Below are positions 19,169 through 29,543 of a stretch of DNA of 64,000 bases, piece by piece. Location: contig MLAK01000123.1 in assembly GCA_001839685.1 (NCBI GenBank), positions 50,587 through 114,586 of the forward strand. The letters run 5' to 3'. This DNA comes from Tritrichomonas foetus. Its lineage: Eukaryota > Parabasalia > Tritrichomonadida > Tritrichomonadidae. Below the pieces are notes generated by a model. The model worked only from the letters and a program-made list of their open reading frames with translations, ran no database searches and was not told the DNA's origin. A program made the translations under genes and the position numbers. Within the stretch, counting starts at the first letter, position 1, and the number at the start of each line of letters is the position of its first letter.

Positions 19169-19717
19169 ATGCTGTCCCTCACTATCAAAACTCTTGATAA
19201 AAGGACACATTTTATCGATGTCAGCGAATTTGATCACGTATATTCAATCCTCGAAAATTTGAATATCGCCATTCCACAAAATACATCACCAACTTTTATC
19301 AGCAATGGAAACATTCTCGCTAATTTCATGTCGTTTAAATCGCAAAACATTCAAAATTTCGACATAATTCTAATCGTTTTTCGTAAATACCTCAAAGCTT
19401 CAAAAAGAATATCATTTTTCGAACATATGAAGCGGGCGTTTGAAGCCGATAATTACCGGTATGAAAACAGCCTCATTGAAGAAGAGTTCCGTCTGGCCGA
19501 CCTTTCGTTTTTGCAGGTGGAATCATCCCCTGAATATACCAGAATCATTACTGACATTAAATGCTGCTATAAATCTCGAAACCATCACAAAAAATTGAGA
19601 GAGCGCCATGAGCCTTTAATTTTAACAAATGATAGCACGATCTCTGATGATCCGCTACCAATTTGTTGGGGATATCCTGTTAAAGTTCATCCTGATTTGA
19701 ATACACAAGATCAGTGA
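19169..19717 (+). CDS. Protein with N-terminal ubiquitin-like domain, C-terminal part unknown
   Basis: A 182-aa protein. Residues 1-75 run parallel to ubiquitin: MLSLTIKTLDKRTHFIDVSE resembles a TIKTL/VKTL first hairpin, then a short helix VYSILENLN, a PTFISNGNIL strand where ubiquitin has RLIFAGKQL, and QNIQNFDIILIVFRK where ubiquitin has IQKESTLHLVLRL. No Gly-Gly follows, so this would be an integral ubiquitin-like domain. Residues 76-182 contain a helical, basic segment (FFEHMKRAFEADNYRYENSLIEEEFRLADLSF) and end PICWGYPVKVHPDL. I do not recognise that part. It may be lineage-specific. Confidence 0.6.
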   Translation: MLSLTIKTLDKRTHFIDVSEFDHVYSILENLNIAIPQNTSPTFISNGNILANFMSFKSQNIQNFDIILIVFRKYLKASKRISFFEHMKRAFEADNYRYENSLIEEEFRLADLSFLQVESSPEYTRIITDIKCCYKSRNHHKKLRERHEPLILTNDSTISDDPLPICWGYPVKVHPDLNTQDQ

Positions 19718-20059
19718 TTAACTGTTAACATTGATGTTTCTTTATTTTTGTTATTTGTAAAATATTCGATTGGATTTCTAAATCTTTTTTTTTTTTTAAT
19801 TATTCTTTTATAAATCCGTTTACAAAAATCTATTCTTTAGTGTTATCTGCCATATTTTTCACCAAAATGATGGGAAACAAAAAGGAATTTGGGAAAACAT
19901 CAGTCGACTTTTATCATTTTTGCCTTTTAAAGCAGATAATCGCGTGATAATATTTTTAGAATATGCAAAGGCAATTGCACTTTTTAATATTAAGGATGAA
20001 AGTAGATTGAACACCATATAAAATGAAAATTAACATGAAATATAATTTACTACTTAATA
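19718..20059. other. Convergent intergenic spacer
   Basis: A 342-bp AT-rich gap between convergent 3' ends, with a T run near 19785-19797. No gene or RNA recognised. Confidence 0.55.
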
Positions 20060-21193
20060 TTACATTGGCCACCATGTTGAACCGTCATCAAATCCGCTCT
20101 CTTGATTTTGCCCCCACGAAGTAGGAATGTCAAGATTAGGAGAAGCTGGTGTGAATTGAGGTCTAACTCCAATTCTCAAATCACAAAGTGGCAATGAATG
20201 ATTACATATTGGGCATATCCACATTGTCATTGCTTGACATGCAGTAATATATGGTAATAAATCGAAGCATTCTTCATGATTACAGTTCAAACCTCGTGAT
20301 GGAACTTCTATTTGCGCACCTGAAATTGGACAAATGGCTGCCACTTCCTTAAATTCAAAACATCCTTTCTGCTCGATTTCTTGGACTATTTCCTTAATTG
20401 GAAAAAAGGATGCCCATACACCGATGACTGTAAATGGAACAACAAAATTTCCCGATTCCACAATAAGCCAATTTTGCTGACCAAAAGGAACCAACAGATC
20501 AGTTACATCTAATGGTCTTGGGTCTGTCGTCCAATGAGCGACTGATTTTCCATTTAAAATAAATTTAACAGGGGATGTTGATACCGGTGTAACACAGGCA
20601 GCATATAAAAGAAATCTAGGCTGATTTATATCAAGAGGGGGTTGGGCTGTAAAAGGTTTCGCATTATTTGGCATTAATACGTCATATACAAATGATGGTT
20701 CCACATCCGGATGAAAACGATAAAATACAGATGGAGCAATTAATGTTGCCCTTTTCGAAATTGAGGCTGATGTTAACGAATGAAAATCATTTGATTGATC
20801 ATTCCCAGGATTTGGAGCACTAGGAGATGTTGATAGTGTTGCTATTGTTGATAGTGTGGATAATGCTTGTAAAGGTAAATTTGGAAACGAACTACTTAAG
20901 TTTTGAGGTGGAGAATTCGGAGTTACTACCTGTGGTAAATCTCCAGGTGGTACATTTAACCTTACATTTCGAAGGAGTGGCGGCTTCTTACTTGAGTGGT
21001 TAGATGTGAGTGATATATGCAGAGCCTCTGGAAGAGACATTGAATTTTTTAAAACTATTTCAAACTTGATGTCAAAAAAGTCAAAAAGCACACAAAGCTT
21101 TTTTGTGGATTTGTTGTATACCTTCGGGAAAATTATTTTCGCAACGTTTCTCATTATTGAGATGAGATCATAATTCCTCAATAGATCATTCAT
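20060..21193 (-). CDS. PIAS/Siz-type SUMO E3 ligase with SP-RING (MIZ) finger
   Basis: A 377-aa protein. The SP-RING is diagnostic: CPISG...VPSRGLNCNHEECFD...WICPIC, with ligands Cys288, Cys304, His306, Cys309, Cys327 and Cys330. This is the PIAS/Siz layout, where a normal RING would need two more ligands. Ahead of it, residues about 155-265 form a beta-rich segment (FLLYAACVTPV...VKFILNGKSVAHW...NWLIVESGNFVVPFTVIGVWA) that corresponds to the PINIT domain. Residues 80-150 are Pro/Ser/Thr-rich linker. The N-terminus (1-60) is helical but is not a clear SAP domain. Such proteins transfer SUMO from Ubc9 to nuclear substrates. It is divergent from the Rab gene. Confidence 0.85.
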   Translation of the reverse strand: MNDLLRNYDLISIMRNVAKIIFPKVYNKSTKKLCVLFDFFDIKFEIVLKNSMSLPEALHISLTSNHSSKKPPLLRNVRLNVPPGDLPQVVTPNSPPQNLSSSFPNLPLQALSTLSTIATLSTSPSAPNPGNDQSNDFHSLTSASISKRATLIAPSVFYRFHPDVEPSFVYDVLMPNNAKPFTAQPPLDINQPRFLLYAACVTPVSTSPVKFILNGKSVAHWTTDPRPLDVTDLLVPFGQQNWLIVESGNFVVPFTVIGVWASFFPIKEIVQEIEQKGCFEFKEVAAICPISGAQIEVPSRGLNCNHEECFDLLPYITACQAMTMWICPICNHSLPLCDLRIGVRPQFTPASPNLDIPTSWGQNQESGFDDGSTWWPM

Positions 21194-21441
21194 TCGAATG
21201 AATATTATATGATCAACAATTCCTACTGTAACTTACTCCTAATCAATGACATTAGTTTTTTAAAACTAATGAAATTTTTTAAATAAGATTTATGAAAGAA
21301 GATGATTTATAATTTCATCTGTTATTTTTCTAAAATTTTTAAAGCGAATACTATTTTACTTTATTGAGAGCATTTTTACTTTTTGATTATGTTTTTTGTT
21401 AAGCAAAATATATTTCTGATAGAAAATTTTGGACCTATCAA
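21194..21441. promoter_or_regulatory. Divergent intergenic region (SP-RING / Rab)
   Basis: A 248-bp AT-rich region shared by two divergent starts. I see no strong element; GGACCTATCA directly precedes the Rab ATG. Confidence 0.25.
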
Positions 21442-22050
21442 ATGACATCGCTTCTCCAAAGTGAGTCATATCTTCTGAAGATCGTGTTTATCGGTGAGAG
21501 TGGTTCTGGAAAGACATCTATTGTCTCCCGTTTTATAAATGATACATTTTCGGAAGATTTGTCTCCAACAATTGGTGCTTCTTTTATAAACAAAACAATT
21601 TCCTATCAAGAAAAAAATGTTGAGTTATCTCTATGGGATACTGCAGGACAAGAAGCATATAGAGGATTAATGCCAATGTATTATAGAAATGCAATAGCTG
21701 CTGTCATTGTATTTGATGTGACTAAACAGGAATCTTTCAATAAAGTTCAATCATGGATTGATGAACTAAAAAATGCGTGTGACGCTATAACAATGATAAT
21801 TTGCGGAAACAAAATTGATTTAGAAGATAAAAGGATTATAACTACTTCAGATGCACAAAATTTAGCTAATATTCATAATATTAACTACTGTGAAGTGAGT
21901 GCAAAGGAAAATATAGGCATTCAGATGTTATTTCAAAAAATAGTTCGCCTAATTGACGAAAATAGTCCTGATTTAATTGAGAGAATGAAAAACAAGCCAG
22001 AAGAAACATTTGATAACAATGACTCAAACAAAAAAGGTGACTGTTGCTAG
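21442..22050 (+). CDS. Rab-family small GTPase (Rab5-like)
   Basis: A 202-aa GTPase. G1 GESGSGKT (18-25), switch I SPTIGASF (41-48), G3 WDTAGQEAYR (65-74), G4 GNKIDL and G5 SAKE are all intact. The chain ends GDCC, a dual geranylgeranylation site. TIGASF and DTAGQEAYRGLMPMYYRNA are typical of the Rab5/21/22 group, which acts on early endosomes. The GES rather than GDS at the P-loop and Ser22 in the position equivalent to Ras Gly13-type residues are ordinary variation. The closeness to Rab5 rather than another Rab is inference. Rab genes are highly expanded in trichomonads. Confidence 0.92.
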   Translation: MTSLLQSESYLLKIVFIGESGSGKTSIVSRFINDTFSEDLSPTIGASFINKTISYQEKNVELSLWDTAGQEAYRGLMPMYYRNAIAAVIVFDVTKQESFNKVQSWIDELKNACDAITMIICGNKIDLEDKRIITTSDAQNLANIHNINYCEVSAKENIGIQMLFQKIVRLIDENSPDLIERMKNKPEETFDNNDSNKKGDCC

Positions 22051-22262
22051 AAGATGAATATATTAATATATTATTTCGCCATGAATAAACATATATATAA
22101 ATATACTTTTATTATTAGATAGCCACCTCTTTTTATGTTTGTTTAGACAACTTGGCAACCTTATTTTCAGGATATTTGTCTCGAAAGAATTCACTATCAC
22201 ATCAAAAAGAGATTTGTTATCAAAAGTTAATATGTCTGTGTTTTTCCCACTCAATAATAAAT

Positions 22263-25211
22263 ATGACATTTTCAAATCACAAGTCAGACTTGATGGAAAA
22301 TGAAGTTTCTTTATTGATTCAGGCATATCAAAAATTGTCATACAATAATAATGAACTTACTAAACAAGCGACACAAGAAATATCTCTCTTAACATCGAAT
22401 CCAGCAATCATTTTTTCACTTTTCAAAATTCTCGAAATATCAAACGATAATTTTATTCGAAAACAGACAGTAATTTCGATTAAGCTAGTTATTTCAACTT
22501 TCAAAGATCATTTTGCATCAGATTTTATTCAAATTCTTAATATCCTGTTAAATTTTTTGTCGAAAGAGTCTTCAAGCATTATTCAAAATATTATTATTGA
22601 TATATTATGTTTATTGATTAATGAAGCCACAATTCCTTCTTTATTTTCATTTATTCAAAGTAGTCTAGAATCACAAAACCTTGAAATTATATCAATTTGT
22701 TGTAATATTTTATTATCTATGCCTGATATCACTCCATTTATTCCATTATGCATTCCAATTATCACAAATTTGAATAAAATTGAATCAATTAATTTAGGAT
22801 TTAAAATTCGACCTTTTTCACCTCCAGAATTTTTCGAACAAGTTTTTCAAAATGGAATCAAAATGGCATTAAATTTATCAAATGATAGAATTTCTTTATC
22901 AACTCTAATCACATCAATTTGTAATTCAATTTCTTTTATTCAAGAAAAGTCTATTATATTCACTTCATTTTTACCTCTTTTAGGAAATCCTGAAATTTCC
23001 TCAGACATTCAAATTTTGTATGCAAGTGCAATAACTGAAGCCATAGAGAATTCTGAAATATCTGATTGTAATTTAATGTATTCTATTCTTCTTAAATATT
23101 TTGAATTGTATTCTATCATGGAAGAAGATCATGACTTGTTTGATTTCATGAAAACATTCACAAAAAATTCCAAATTTTTGGAATTGTTTATTACAAAGTT
23201 GAATGATTTCACAAATACCGAAAAAAATGCTGCTGCAGCCTTAAGCGCACTTTTTTATTGTTTTGAAAACAGCAATTTCATTTATGTGAATGAAGTAGGT
23301 ACTTTTTTATCAACTGCGATTCTAAATCCATCTCAGCTGATTCGAGAAAAAGCAGCAATATCAATAAAATCTTTCGCGCATGATCTTCAAGGTGAAATCG
23401 ATGAAATTTATCCTTTACTTGTTGATTCGATTTTGAATTCTTTAATTAATCAGGAAAACATGAATGATAGTCATATGAATAATAAAATTTACATTAAAAA
23501 AGGGAATGAATGTAATATAGAGGTCATTGAAGCACTAACATCATTATTTATTTCGGTTGGAACTTCGGCTGATCAATTTTTTGATAAGGCGATATCTTAT
23601 TTTCTTCCTAAAATTAAAAATCGTGAAAATTTACAACATGTTTTCCCATCTTTTACTGCTTTATGTGCTGCTTCAAAATATAAATGTAAAGAAAATTTCC
23701 CTCAGCTCTTTGAAATAAATACTTCTATAATTAATTCAACAGATAATTCTTTATATTCAATTAAGGAATTTGCGATTGATGGAATTAAAAATTTAGCAAT
23801 TTTATGTTCAGACCAAATTAAAGAAAAAATTCCAGAACTGGTGAATTTTCTAATTTGTATCATCAATGAAAATAAAGATGATGACATTATTCGAAAATCT
23901 GCATTAACATCACTTGGTTCTATTGTTCCAAAACATCTAGATGTGTTTAATTTCACTACAATTATTCCATGTCTGACTGAATTAGTCAATTTAGATGATG
24001 CTTGTTCACCTTTAGCGTTATCTACAATTTGTGGTATTTTATGTGAATATCCAGAAATTTCACCATCTTTCATTCCATCCATTGCTCCTTTTTTTCACCT
24101 CCTTGTTCACCATAATCCAAATTCACCTCCCAAAACAAATAATGAAATTGAACCGATTTCTGCTGCATCTTCAGATTTGATGCCAAACTCTGATTCATTA
24201 TTGAATTTATTAAGAGCAATGACCCTTTTTGTTCAAATTGCAGATTTAAATATGGTTTGTAATGAACTCAAACTTCTTGATTCTGTGATTAATTGGACAA
24301 TGACTATTTTGAATATGACTGAAGATGTTTTTATTGTTTCTGAAGCATTGTCTGTTTTTATAGAATTAGTTGGAAGTTATCAATTTGATTATTCAATTTT
24401 ATTTCCATTATTTAATAAATATCTTGAATTAGACTATGATGATGATCTATTTCCAACTTTGGCATATCTCATTAAACTTTTAATTTCTAAAGGAGTTAGT
24501 TTTGATAATCTTGTTCCAAAATTAATTGAAATGTCTTTTTCTGATTCATTTGAAACGAGAGACTTCGGAGTGTCAATTCTTGGACAATTTGCTGAAAGTC
24601 GAAATGGTTCTTTTATAAATGCTGAATTTATATCTAAACTAGTTGAAATCTCAATTTATAATCTCAAATATGAATCAGCAAATGCTGCATTTGTAATTAA
24701 TCAAATGGCAACAGGTTCACCTGATTTACTCCATAAATATGCACTTCATTTAATTCATCTTCTTTCGGAATGTTTAACAATTAATAAAAACACACAAAAG
24801 TACTATGAGTTTGCAGATAATTGTGTAACTGCATTTGCTGCAATTGTTACAAAAATAGTCAAAAGTGTTAAGCCAATTAGTCAATTTATTCCACAAATTC
24901 TCAAAAATATGCCTGCAAAAACTGCAACAAGAGAAAATTTTGAAATGATGAATTTTCTTCTCTGGCTTGGAAGAGAAACTAATTTTCAACCAACAGAGCT
25001 TTTTACCTCAGTTCTTATTCAATTTTTCTCTAAGGAGGATGATGAAGATGAAATTGGGTTCATTTCTAATAAAAGGGAATTGATGACAACGCTTAAAGAA
25101 AAGCTAATCAATTTATTAAGTGTGATAGAAAACCCTGAAGTGTTTTGTAGACAAGTTTGTAACAACAATAGTATTTTATTGCATTATTTGAAAATGAATA
25201 TCGGCGAATAA
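22263..25211 (+). CDS. Importin-beta/karyopherin HEAT-repeat protein (IPO4/IPO5-like)
   Basis: I start at the first in-frame ATG (22263); another at 22293 would also do. The product is 982 aa of helical HEAT repeats. The beginning, LIQAYQKLSYNNNELTKQATQEISLL, followed by FIRKQTVISIKLVIS, matches importin-beta N-termini in which a helix pair is followed by R-Q-x-A-x-I-x-LK. Later repeats show NAAAALSALF, REKAAISIKSFAHDLQG and RKSALTSLGSIV. Asp/Glu-rich loops (about 430-460 and DEDEIGF near the end) fit cargo or Ran-binding loops of Kap123/IPO4/IPO5. It would carry cargo such as ribosomal proteins or histones through nuclear pores. Subfamily is inferred. Confidence 0.82.
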   Translation: MTFSNHKSDLMENEVSLLIQAYQKLSYNNNELTKQATQEISLLTSNPAIIFSLFKILEISNDNFIRKQTVISIKLVISTFKDHFASDFIQILNILLNFLSKESSSIIQNIIIDILCLLINEATIPSLFSFIQSSLESQNLEIISICCNILLSMPDITPFIPLCIPIITNLNKIESINLGFKIRPFSPPEFFEQVFQNGIKMALNLSNDRISLSTLITSICNSISFIQEKSIIFTSFLPLLGNPEISSDIQILYASAITEAIENSEISDCNLMYSILLKYFELYSIMEEDHDLFDFMKTFTKNSKFLELFITKLNDFTNTEKNAAAALSALFYCFENSNFIYVNEVGTFLSTAILNPSQLIREKAAISIKSFAHDLQGEIDEIYPLLVDSILNSLINQENMNDSHMNNKIYIKKGNECNIEVIEALTSLFISVGTSADQFFDKAISYFLPKIKNRENLQHVFPSFTALCAASKYKCKENFPQLFEINTSIINSTDNSLYSIKEFAIDGIKNLAILCSDQIKEKIPELVNFLICIINENKDDDIIRKSALTSLGSIVPKHLDVFNFTTIIPCLTELVNLDDACSPLALSTICGILCEYPEISPSFIPSIAPFFHLLVHHNPNSPPKTNNEIEPISAASSDLMPNSDSLLNLLRAMTLFVQIADLNMVCNELKLLDSVINWTMTILNMTEDVFIVSEALSVFIELVGSYQFDYSILFPLFNKYLELDYDDDLFPTLAYLIKLLISKGVSFDNLVPKLIEMSFSDSFETRDFGVSILGQFAESRNGSFINAEFISKLVEISIYNLKYESANAAFVINQMATGSPDLLHKYALHLIHLLSECLTINKNTQKYYEFADNCVTAFAAIVTKIVKSVKPISQFIPQILKNMPAKTATRENFEMMNFLLWLGRETNFQPTELFTSVLIQFFSKEDDEDEIGFISNKRELMTTLKEKLINLLSVIENPEVFCRQVCNNNSILLHYLKMNIGE

Positions 25212-25647
25212 TTATCAAATATATTCACAATAGTCCTTGTTTTGTTTGTAAATATAAAAATACTATCTCAAATCTTCTTTCTCTCTTTCTTTCATTCCCT
25301 ATCTCTCTCTCTCTCTTTTTTTTTTTTTTTTTTTAAATACTTTTGTTGCTTATGACACTTCATCCTAGGATTCGTAAAGTTTTGAATCTTTCGCTCATCA
25401 AAACAAAATGAAAGGAAAAAATTCAGACTATGTTGACAAAGTTCATCGAGTTTGACCAACGTTAAGATATGGGAGTTGTCTATTCTTTCATGAATCATAC
25501 GTTAAAACAACAATTAGAACGATTTAGAATACCTCAATTTAATATATTGGCCAATAAAATCGTTTTAAAGTCAAGAAATCCAAGATAAATTAGATTCATC
25601 CGAAAAAAAAAATATTTATTGATATGTAAGGAAAAATAGAATATATA
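25212..25647. other. Convergent spacer with CT/T microsatellite
   Basis: Between convergent 3' ends. A pyrimidine-only tract of CT repeats (about 25302-25315) runs into 19 T (25316-25334). No gene seen. Confidence 0.6.
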
Positions 25648-26760
25648 TCAGTGCTGAAGAAACAGTTTTGGATGCTTATTTTGCAATTCAATTGGCGCCA
25701 AGCATGGATGACAAGCCCAATTACAATTATGATAAAAAAGATTATCAGGAATTGTTCCACTTCCCAATATTTTTTCCCATGTTGTATTTTGGCTAAAAAA
25801 ATCGCTAAAATGATGAAAGGTAAAAATATCTTTAACTCGATGAAAAGGACCAGGACAACGACTACTATCGAAATTTCTCGCTGGACATTGTTCAAACTTG
25901 TTCCATTCACCTTTTGCTGCAATTTCGTAAAAATATGATTGGAAACCAGAAGTCATTCCTCCAAGAGTCATTTGATCAAGTGGAATTTTAAATCTTTCGG
26001 CAAGTGTATTTAAATATACATCCCATGGAACATCAATTTTGAGTCCCCATTCATCGAAATTTGTAAGCACATCCTCTGCAGCAGCTCGTGAAAAAAGTTG
26101 GCCTGCTCCTCCACCATAGAAGAATGGACCACAGCTTACACATAATCCTTTTAATACCTTATCTGTTTTTGGATCAAAATGTGAATCAAGTTCATCAATT
26201 GCTTTTTTCAGATTGGGTAAATAAAAAGAAACATCATCATCAACACGAATGATATAATCAGATTCAGTCTTTAAAAAGTAGCGGAGACTCTGATTTAAAG
26301 TTAAGATAAAGCTAACCTGTGTAAGCTGTCGAGAAAGATTTTTGAAAAGATGCATTCGAATATTGTATTCATGTTTAGGAACAATAATGGTGTGATATAA
26401 TTTACTATTACAAATTGGTTCTTTAGTATTATTACATTTGCCTTGAAAGATAGGCACATCTGAAACAAAAGCAGCATCAATCCACAGGTAATCTGGAAGT
26501 TGCATCATCCAATTTTGGAGATGATATTGCTGCCTATTTTCATGCTTGTGATAGGTTTGAACAACTATAAGAACACGTTTGAGTTTTGTGAGAATATTGT
26601 AATCACTTATGTGGATATCTGATAATTGATATTGGAAATAGTAAATAATTATGCATATATTGATAATAAATATGATAAGGAATTTTCGCAGATAAGGGGG
26701 AGTTTTCAGATTGTGATTCAACTGTTTTCGAGAGTTGATATATTTTTTTCTGATTATCAA
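25648..26760 (-). CDS. GT31/Fringe-like glycosyltransferase, type II membrane protein (no ATG at N-terminus)
   Basis: The open frame begins after TGA and its first codons are TTG-ATA-ATC; it contains no ATG before residue 85 (WMMQLP). The region before that carries a basic N-terminus and a membrane segment FLIIFIINICIIIYYF (about 28-43), just what a type II Golgi enzyme needs. The lumenal part has the DxD-type motif IIRVDDDVSF, a GPFFYGGGAGQLFSRAAAE segment like Fringe/C1GALT (GGAGxxxSR), then VPWDVYLNTL and four to six Cys near the end (CPARNFDSSRCPG, NCNWACHPC). The predicted role is transfer of a sugar to protein glycans in the Golgi. The family is inferred from these motifs; the start is unresolved. 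Confidence 0.72.
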   Translation of the reverse strand: MIIRKKYINSRKQLNHNLKTPPYLRKFLIIFIINICIIIYYFQYQLSDIHISDYNILTKLKRVLIVVQTYHKHENRQQYHLQNWMMQLPDYLWIDAAFVSDVPIFQGKCNNTKEPICNSKLYHTIIVPKHEYNIRMHLFKNLSRQLTQVSFILTLNQSLRYFLKTESDYIIRVDDDVSFYLPNLKKAIDELDSHFDPKTDKVLKGLCVSCGPFFYGGGAGQLFSRAAAEDVLTNFDEWGLKIDVPWDVYLNTLAERFKIPLDQMTLGGMTSGFQSYFYEIAAKGEWNKFEQCPARNFDSSRCPGPFHRVKDIFTFHHFSDFFSQNTTWEKILGSGTIPDNLFYHNCNWACHPCLAPIELQNKHPKLFLQH

Positions 26761-29422
26761 TACTCAAAAAGTTATACTTTTTAAGAAATCATCATTCAGA
26801 GTATTCAATTTGGTTTCACAAAAAAAGTTCAAATGTCTTTTGATGTTTTTATGACATTTGATAGGATTTCGATTGATTATTTCAATATCATTTTAATTTT
26901 TTTTTTTTTTTCAGAAAGCAAGACATGTGTTAAAGGTATACAAGCAAAAGTACACAACCTGGAAATACGTTTATTTTCATTAAATAAACTGAACTTTTTC
27001 GAATCCTGGAAACAACTTCCCGACTCTCTGATGCTTAATTTACAGCAACGAATTTTTGCTGAATAGATCTCAACCAATAAAAAATGCCAAAATTCGCTTG
27101 ATTACTATTTTCGAAATTACACGTTATTTCTAAAATCTCCAGGCAGATGAAAGATTTAGCCCTTTCCACTAGATCAAAGAGTTACTCAAATATTTCTCTA
27201 TATTATCCCTACTATGTGGACAATTTTATCGAATTTATCTTGCAATACACCAATTTTATTGAATTTGAATTTTCCGAAAGATTGATGCTTAGATTTTTTT
27301 TCAAACTTTGCCAACATGCACAATTTCGTCAGAATGTATTAACATCGATTTATAAAGCATTTTCGTCTTTTGGTTGTCGAGAATTACGTTCTCAAAAAAA
27401 ATTCGATATTTGATCAAAATCTAATGAACCAATTGTATTCAACTCACACAAAATCATGAACATTCTTATTAATAAAGAAGGAAATTGAATTTAATTCTGA
27501 AATTATTTGAGAATCTTATTTTTTGGGCATAATTTTTTTTTCTTTCTTAAAATNNNNNNNNNNNNCTTTTGAAGGAGCTTATCCATGTAAATACTCTCAA
27601 AAATCAAGGATATGTCGCATATGTGTGGGAAAAAAGTAGATTTTCATTTTCAATGGAATATACGATTATAATGTATTCAAAACAATAAGTATTTCTAAAA
27701 AAATTGCTTTTTTTATTAAATCGAAGAATATCTCAAAAATAAAAAGACAAAATCTTTTAATATTTTGGATATATTATTTTTTAATTATGCTAATTATATG
27801 GAGAAAATATAAATAAAATCATAAGCGTAGAAGCATAGGTTGTGTACTTTTATACAAGCAGAAGTGGTTGGGGTCTGTAGTCAAATTGGGGGAATATAAT
27901 TTAATGTTTAATAAGAATTATTGATAATAAAGATATAAATCATATATTTCATTGGGTGAATTTAGAAATTATTTATTATGTGAGAAGATATTACAAAGAT
28001 ATTGATATGAAGAAATTCTGAAGATAAAATATTTTTATTTCAAAAATTGAGAACAAATTATAAAAGAAATGTAAATCATGATGGCTTTATTGATCTAATG
28101 CAATATAATTTCTGAAGATTTTCGCTACTCATCAAATGAAAAAAGACAACAATATTGTAATTTCCAAAAAAATAAAAAAGAGGACATAATTCTGAATTTG
28201 GTGATGGAATTATTAATCATATAATCTGAAATTCGACTGTATCTTAAAGGGTTATCATCACAAAATACCGATGGAACAGCTTTTTTTGTAAGAAATCAAA
28301 TACATGATATCAACATTTAAAAATTATCTTGATCAATAATATTTTTTTCGTGATAAATCCAATAATATTGTTTTTCAAGACATTTTCTCGGAGTTTGATG
28401 CGAGAATGGAATTTAAAACTCCAGTGCTTCAATTTCACCATTATTCAGAAATTGATGTATCTTTTCACAATTAATTCAATATTTTACATAAAAATAATAA
28501 AGAAAAATGAAATATAGCTTTATCTCGAAAATTCCCAATTAAAAAATCTTTTCATGATGGCGAAAATAAACATTATGAATATTTAAAGATAGTGATCCAA
28601 TTGAGAATGTGAAAGACCCCACAATGGGCAGCAAAAGGCGCAGAAGTTCATTTTTTGAAAGTTTTTTAACTTTTTTGAGAAATCCTGAAGTCATATTTCA
28701 TGCTTTTGATGATAATTCAAGCATATAAACTAATATGAACAAATCTGCAATATGAGTTCGCAATTATCACTTCAGGATCAAATTTTAAAATTTCCATCGA
28801 TTCGCGAATAATTGGAAATGACATAATGATAATAATGAGTATCACTTAAGAATTCGAGTTTCGAAATATGATTATTTGATTTTGAGCAGATGACCCAATA
28901 ATAGTGTTTTTAGATTTTTTCGTACGTTAAGCTACCCATTGAATATCATTCATGTATTCTAACTTTTTGTATCGGCACTAGTTTTTTTTCTTTTGTTAAC
29001 TTTCCTGGTTATTTAATTAAAAAGCGCAGAAATATTTTGGTTTGTGTTCATTAAAATTGAGAAGATAATGTAAAGTTAAGAAACTCTTAGAATTTGACCA
29101 AAGAATAAACATCTCAATATTTTCCACTAAGGGCACGTTGATCCAGATTTTATTTATTTTTGTCCACTTTCTCAAATAAATTAATTGATTGCTTTACATC
29201 ATTTCCATTTTATCTTACTTTTTATTTTAGTAAGATTAGCATTCCTTTTGGGCCTTTAAACATTCGGATGGTGCCGATGGAATTTTCTTATAATATTAAT
29301 AATGGCAGCAAATTTTATTATATTTTGATACGTTTGCGTGAATTTTATTTGTCTGAGAACAGTCGATGAACGTTGATTAGAATATGAATTTGATATATAT
29401 TATGGGAAAAAGAGATAAAATA
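26761..29422. other. Gene-poor region with an assembly gap
   Basis: About 2.7 kb with no supported gene. Frames of 77 codons (26833-27066), 88 codons (27147-27413), 62 codons (28329-28517) and 69 codons (29160-29369) are unlike any family I know and have biased AT-rich composition. A T15 run followed by CAG lies near 26897-26914. Twelve Ns (27554-27565) mark a gap. The pogo-like element lies at its right edge. Confidence 0.55.
27554..27565. other. Assembly gap (12 N)
   Basis: Twelve undetermined bases. The true length of missing sequence is unknown. It lies in non-coding DNA. Confidence 0.99.
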
Positions 29423-29460
29423 CAGTCAAACTTCCTTATTTTCACCTCGTTTGTCAGATT
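29423..29460 (+). repeat. Left terminal inverted repeat, 38 bp
   Basis: Begins CAGTCAAACTTCCTT and ends TTTGTCAGATT. It matches the reverse complement of 32326-32363 except for T versus A at the eleventh base. Confidence 0.97.
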
Positions 29461-29480
29461 CGTATATGTCAAATCTGACA
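29452..29480. repeat. Subterminal palindrome at the left end of the transposon
   Basis: TGTCAGATT (29452-29460) is repeated inverted as AATCTGACA (29472-29480) with an 11-nt spacer. The first arm is the inner end of the TIR. The right end lacks this second arm. It may be a transposase binding site; that is inference. Confidence 0.8.
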
Positions 29481-29543
29481 TTATTAAAGGTCAAATTTTG
29501 CCCATCATTGAAAATTTATGGTCATAAAAAATTTCTATCATAA

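Noticed and set aside
22152..22262. N-terminal extension of the importin from 22152
   Set aside because: The codon at 22152 is TTG; the first ATG is 22263 and the importin fold begins after it.
26833..27413. Two frames (77 and 88 codons) as a split gene joined by an intron
   Set aside because: The T-run plus CAG at about 26897-26914 looks like a 3' splice site, but there is no matching donor, no ACTAAC-type branch motif, and neither peptide resembles a protein.
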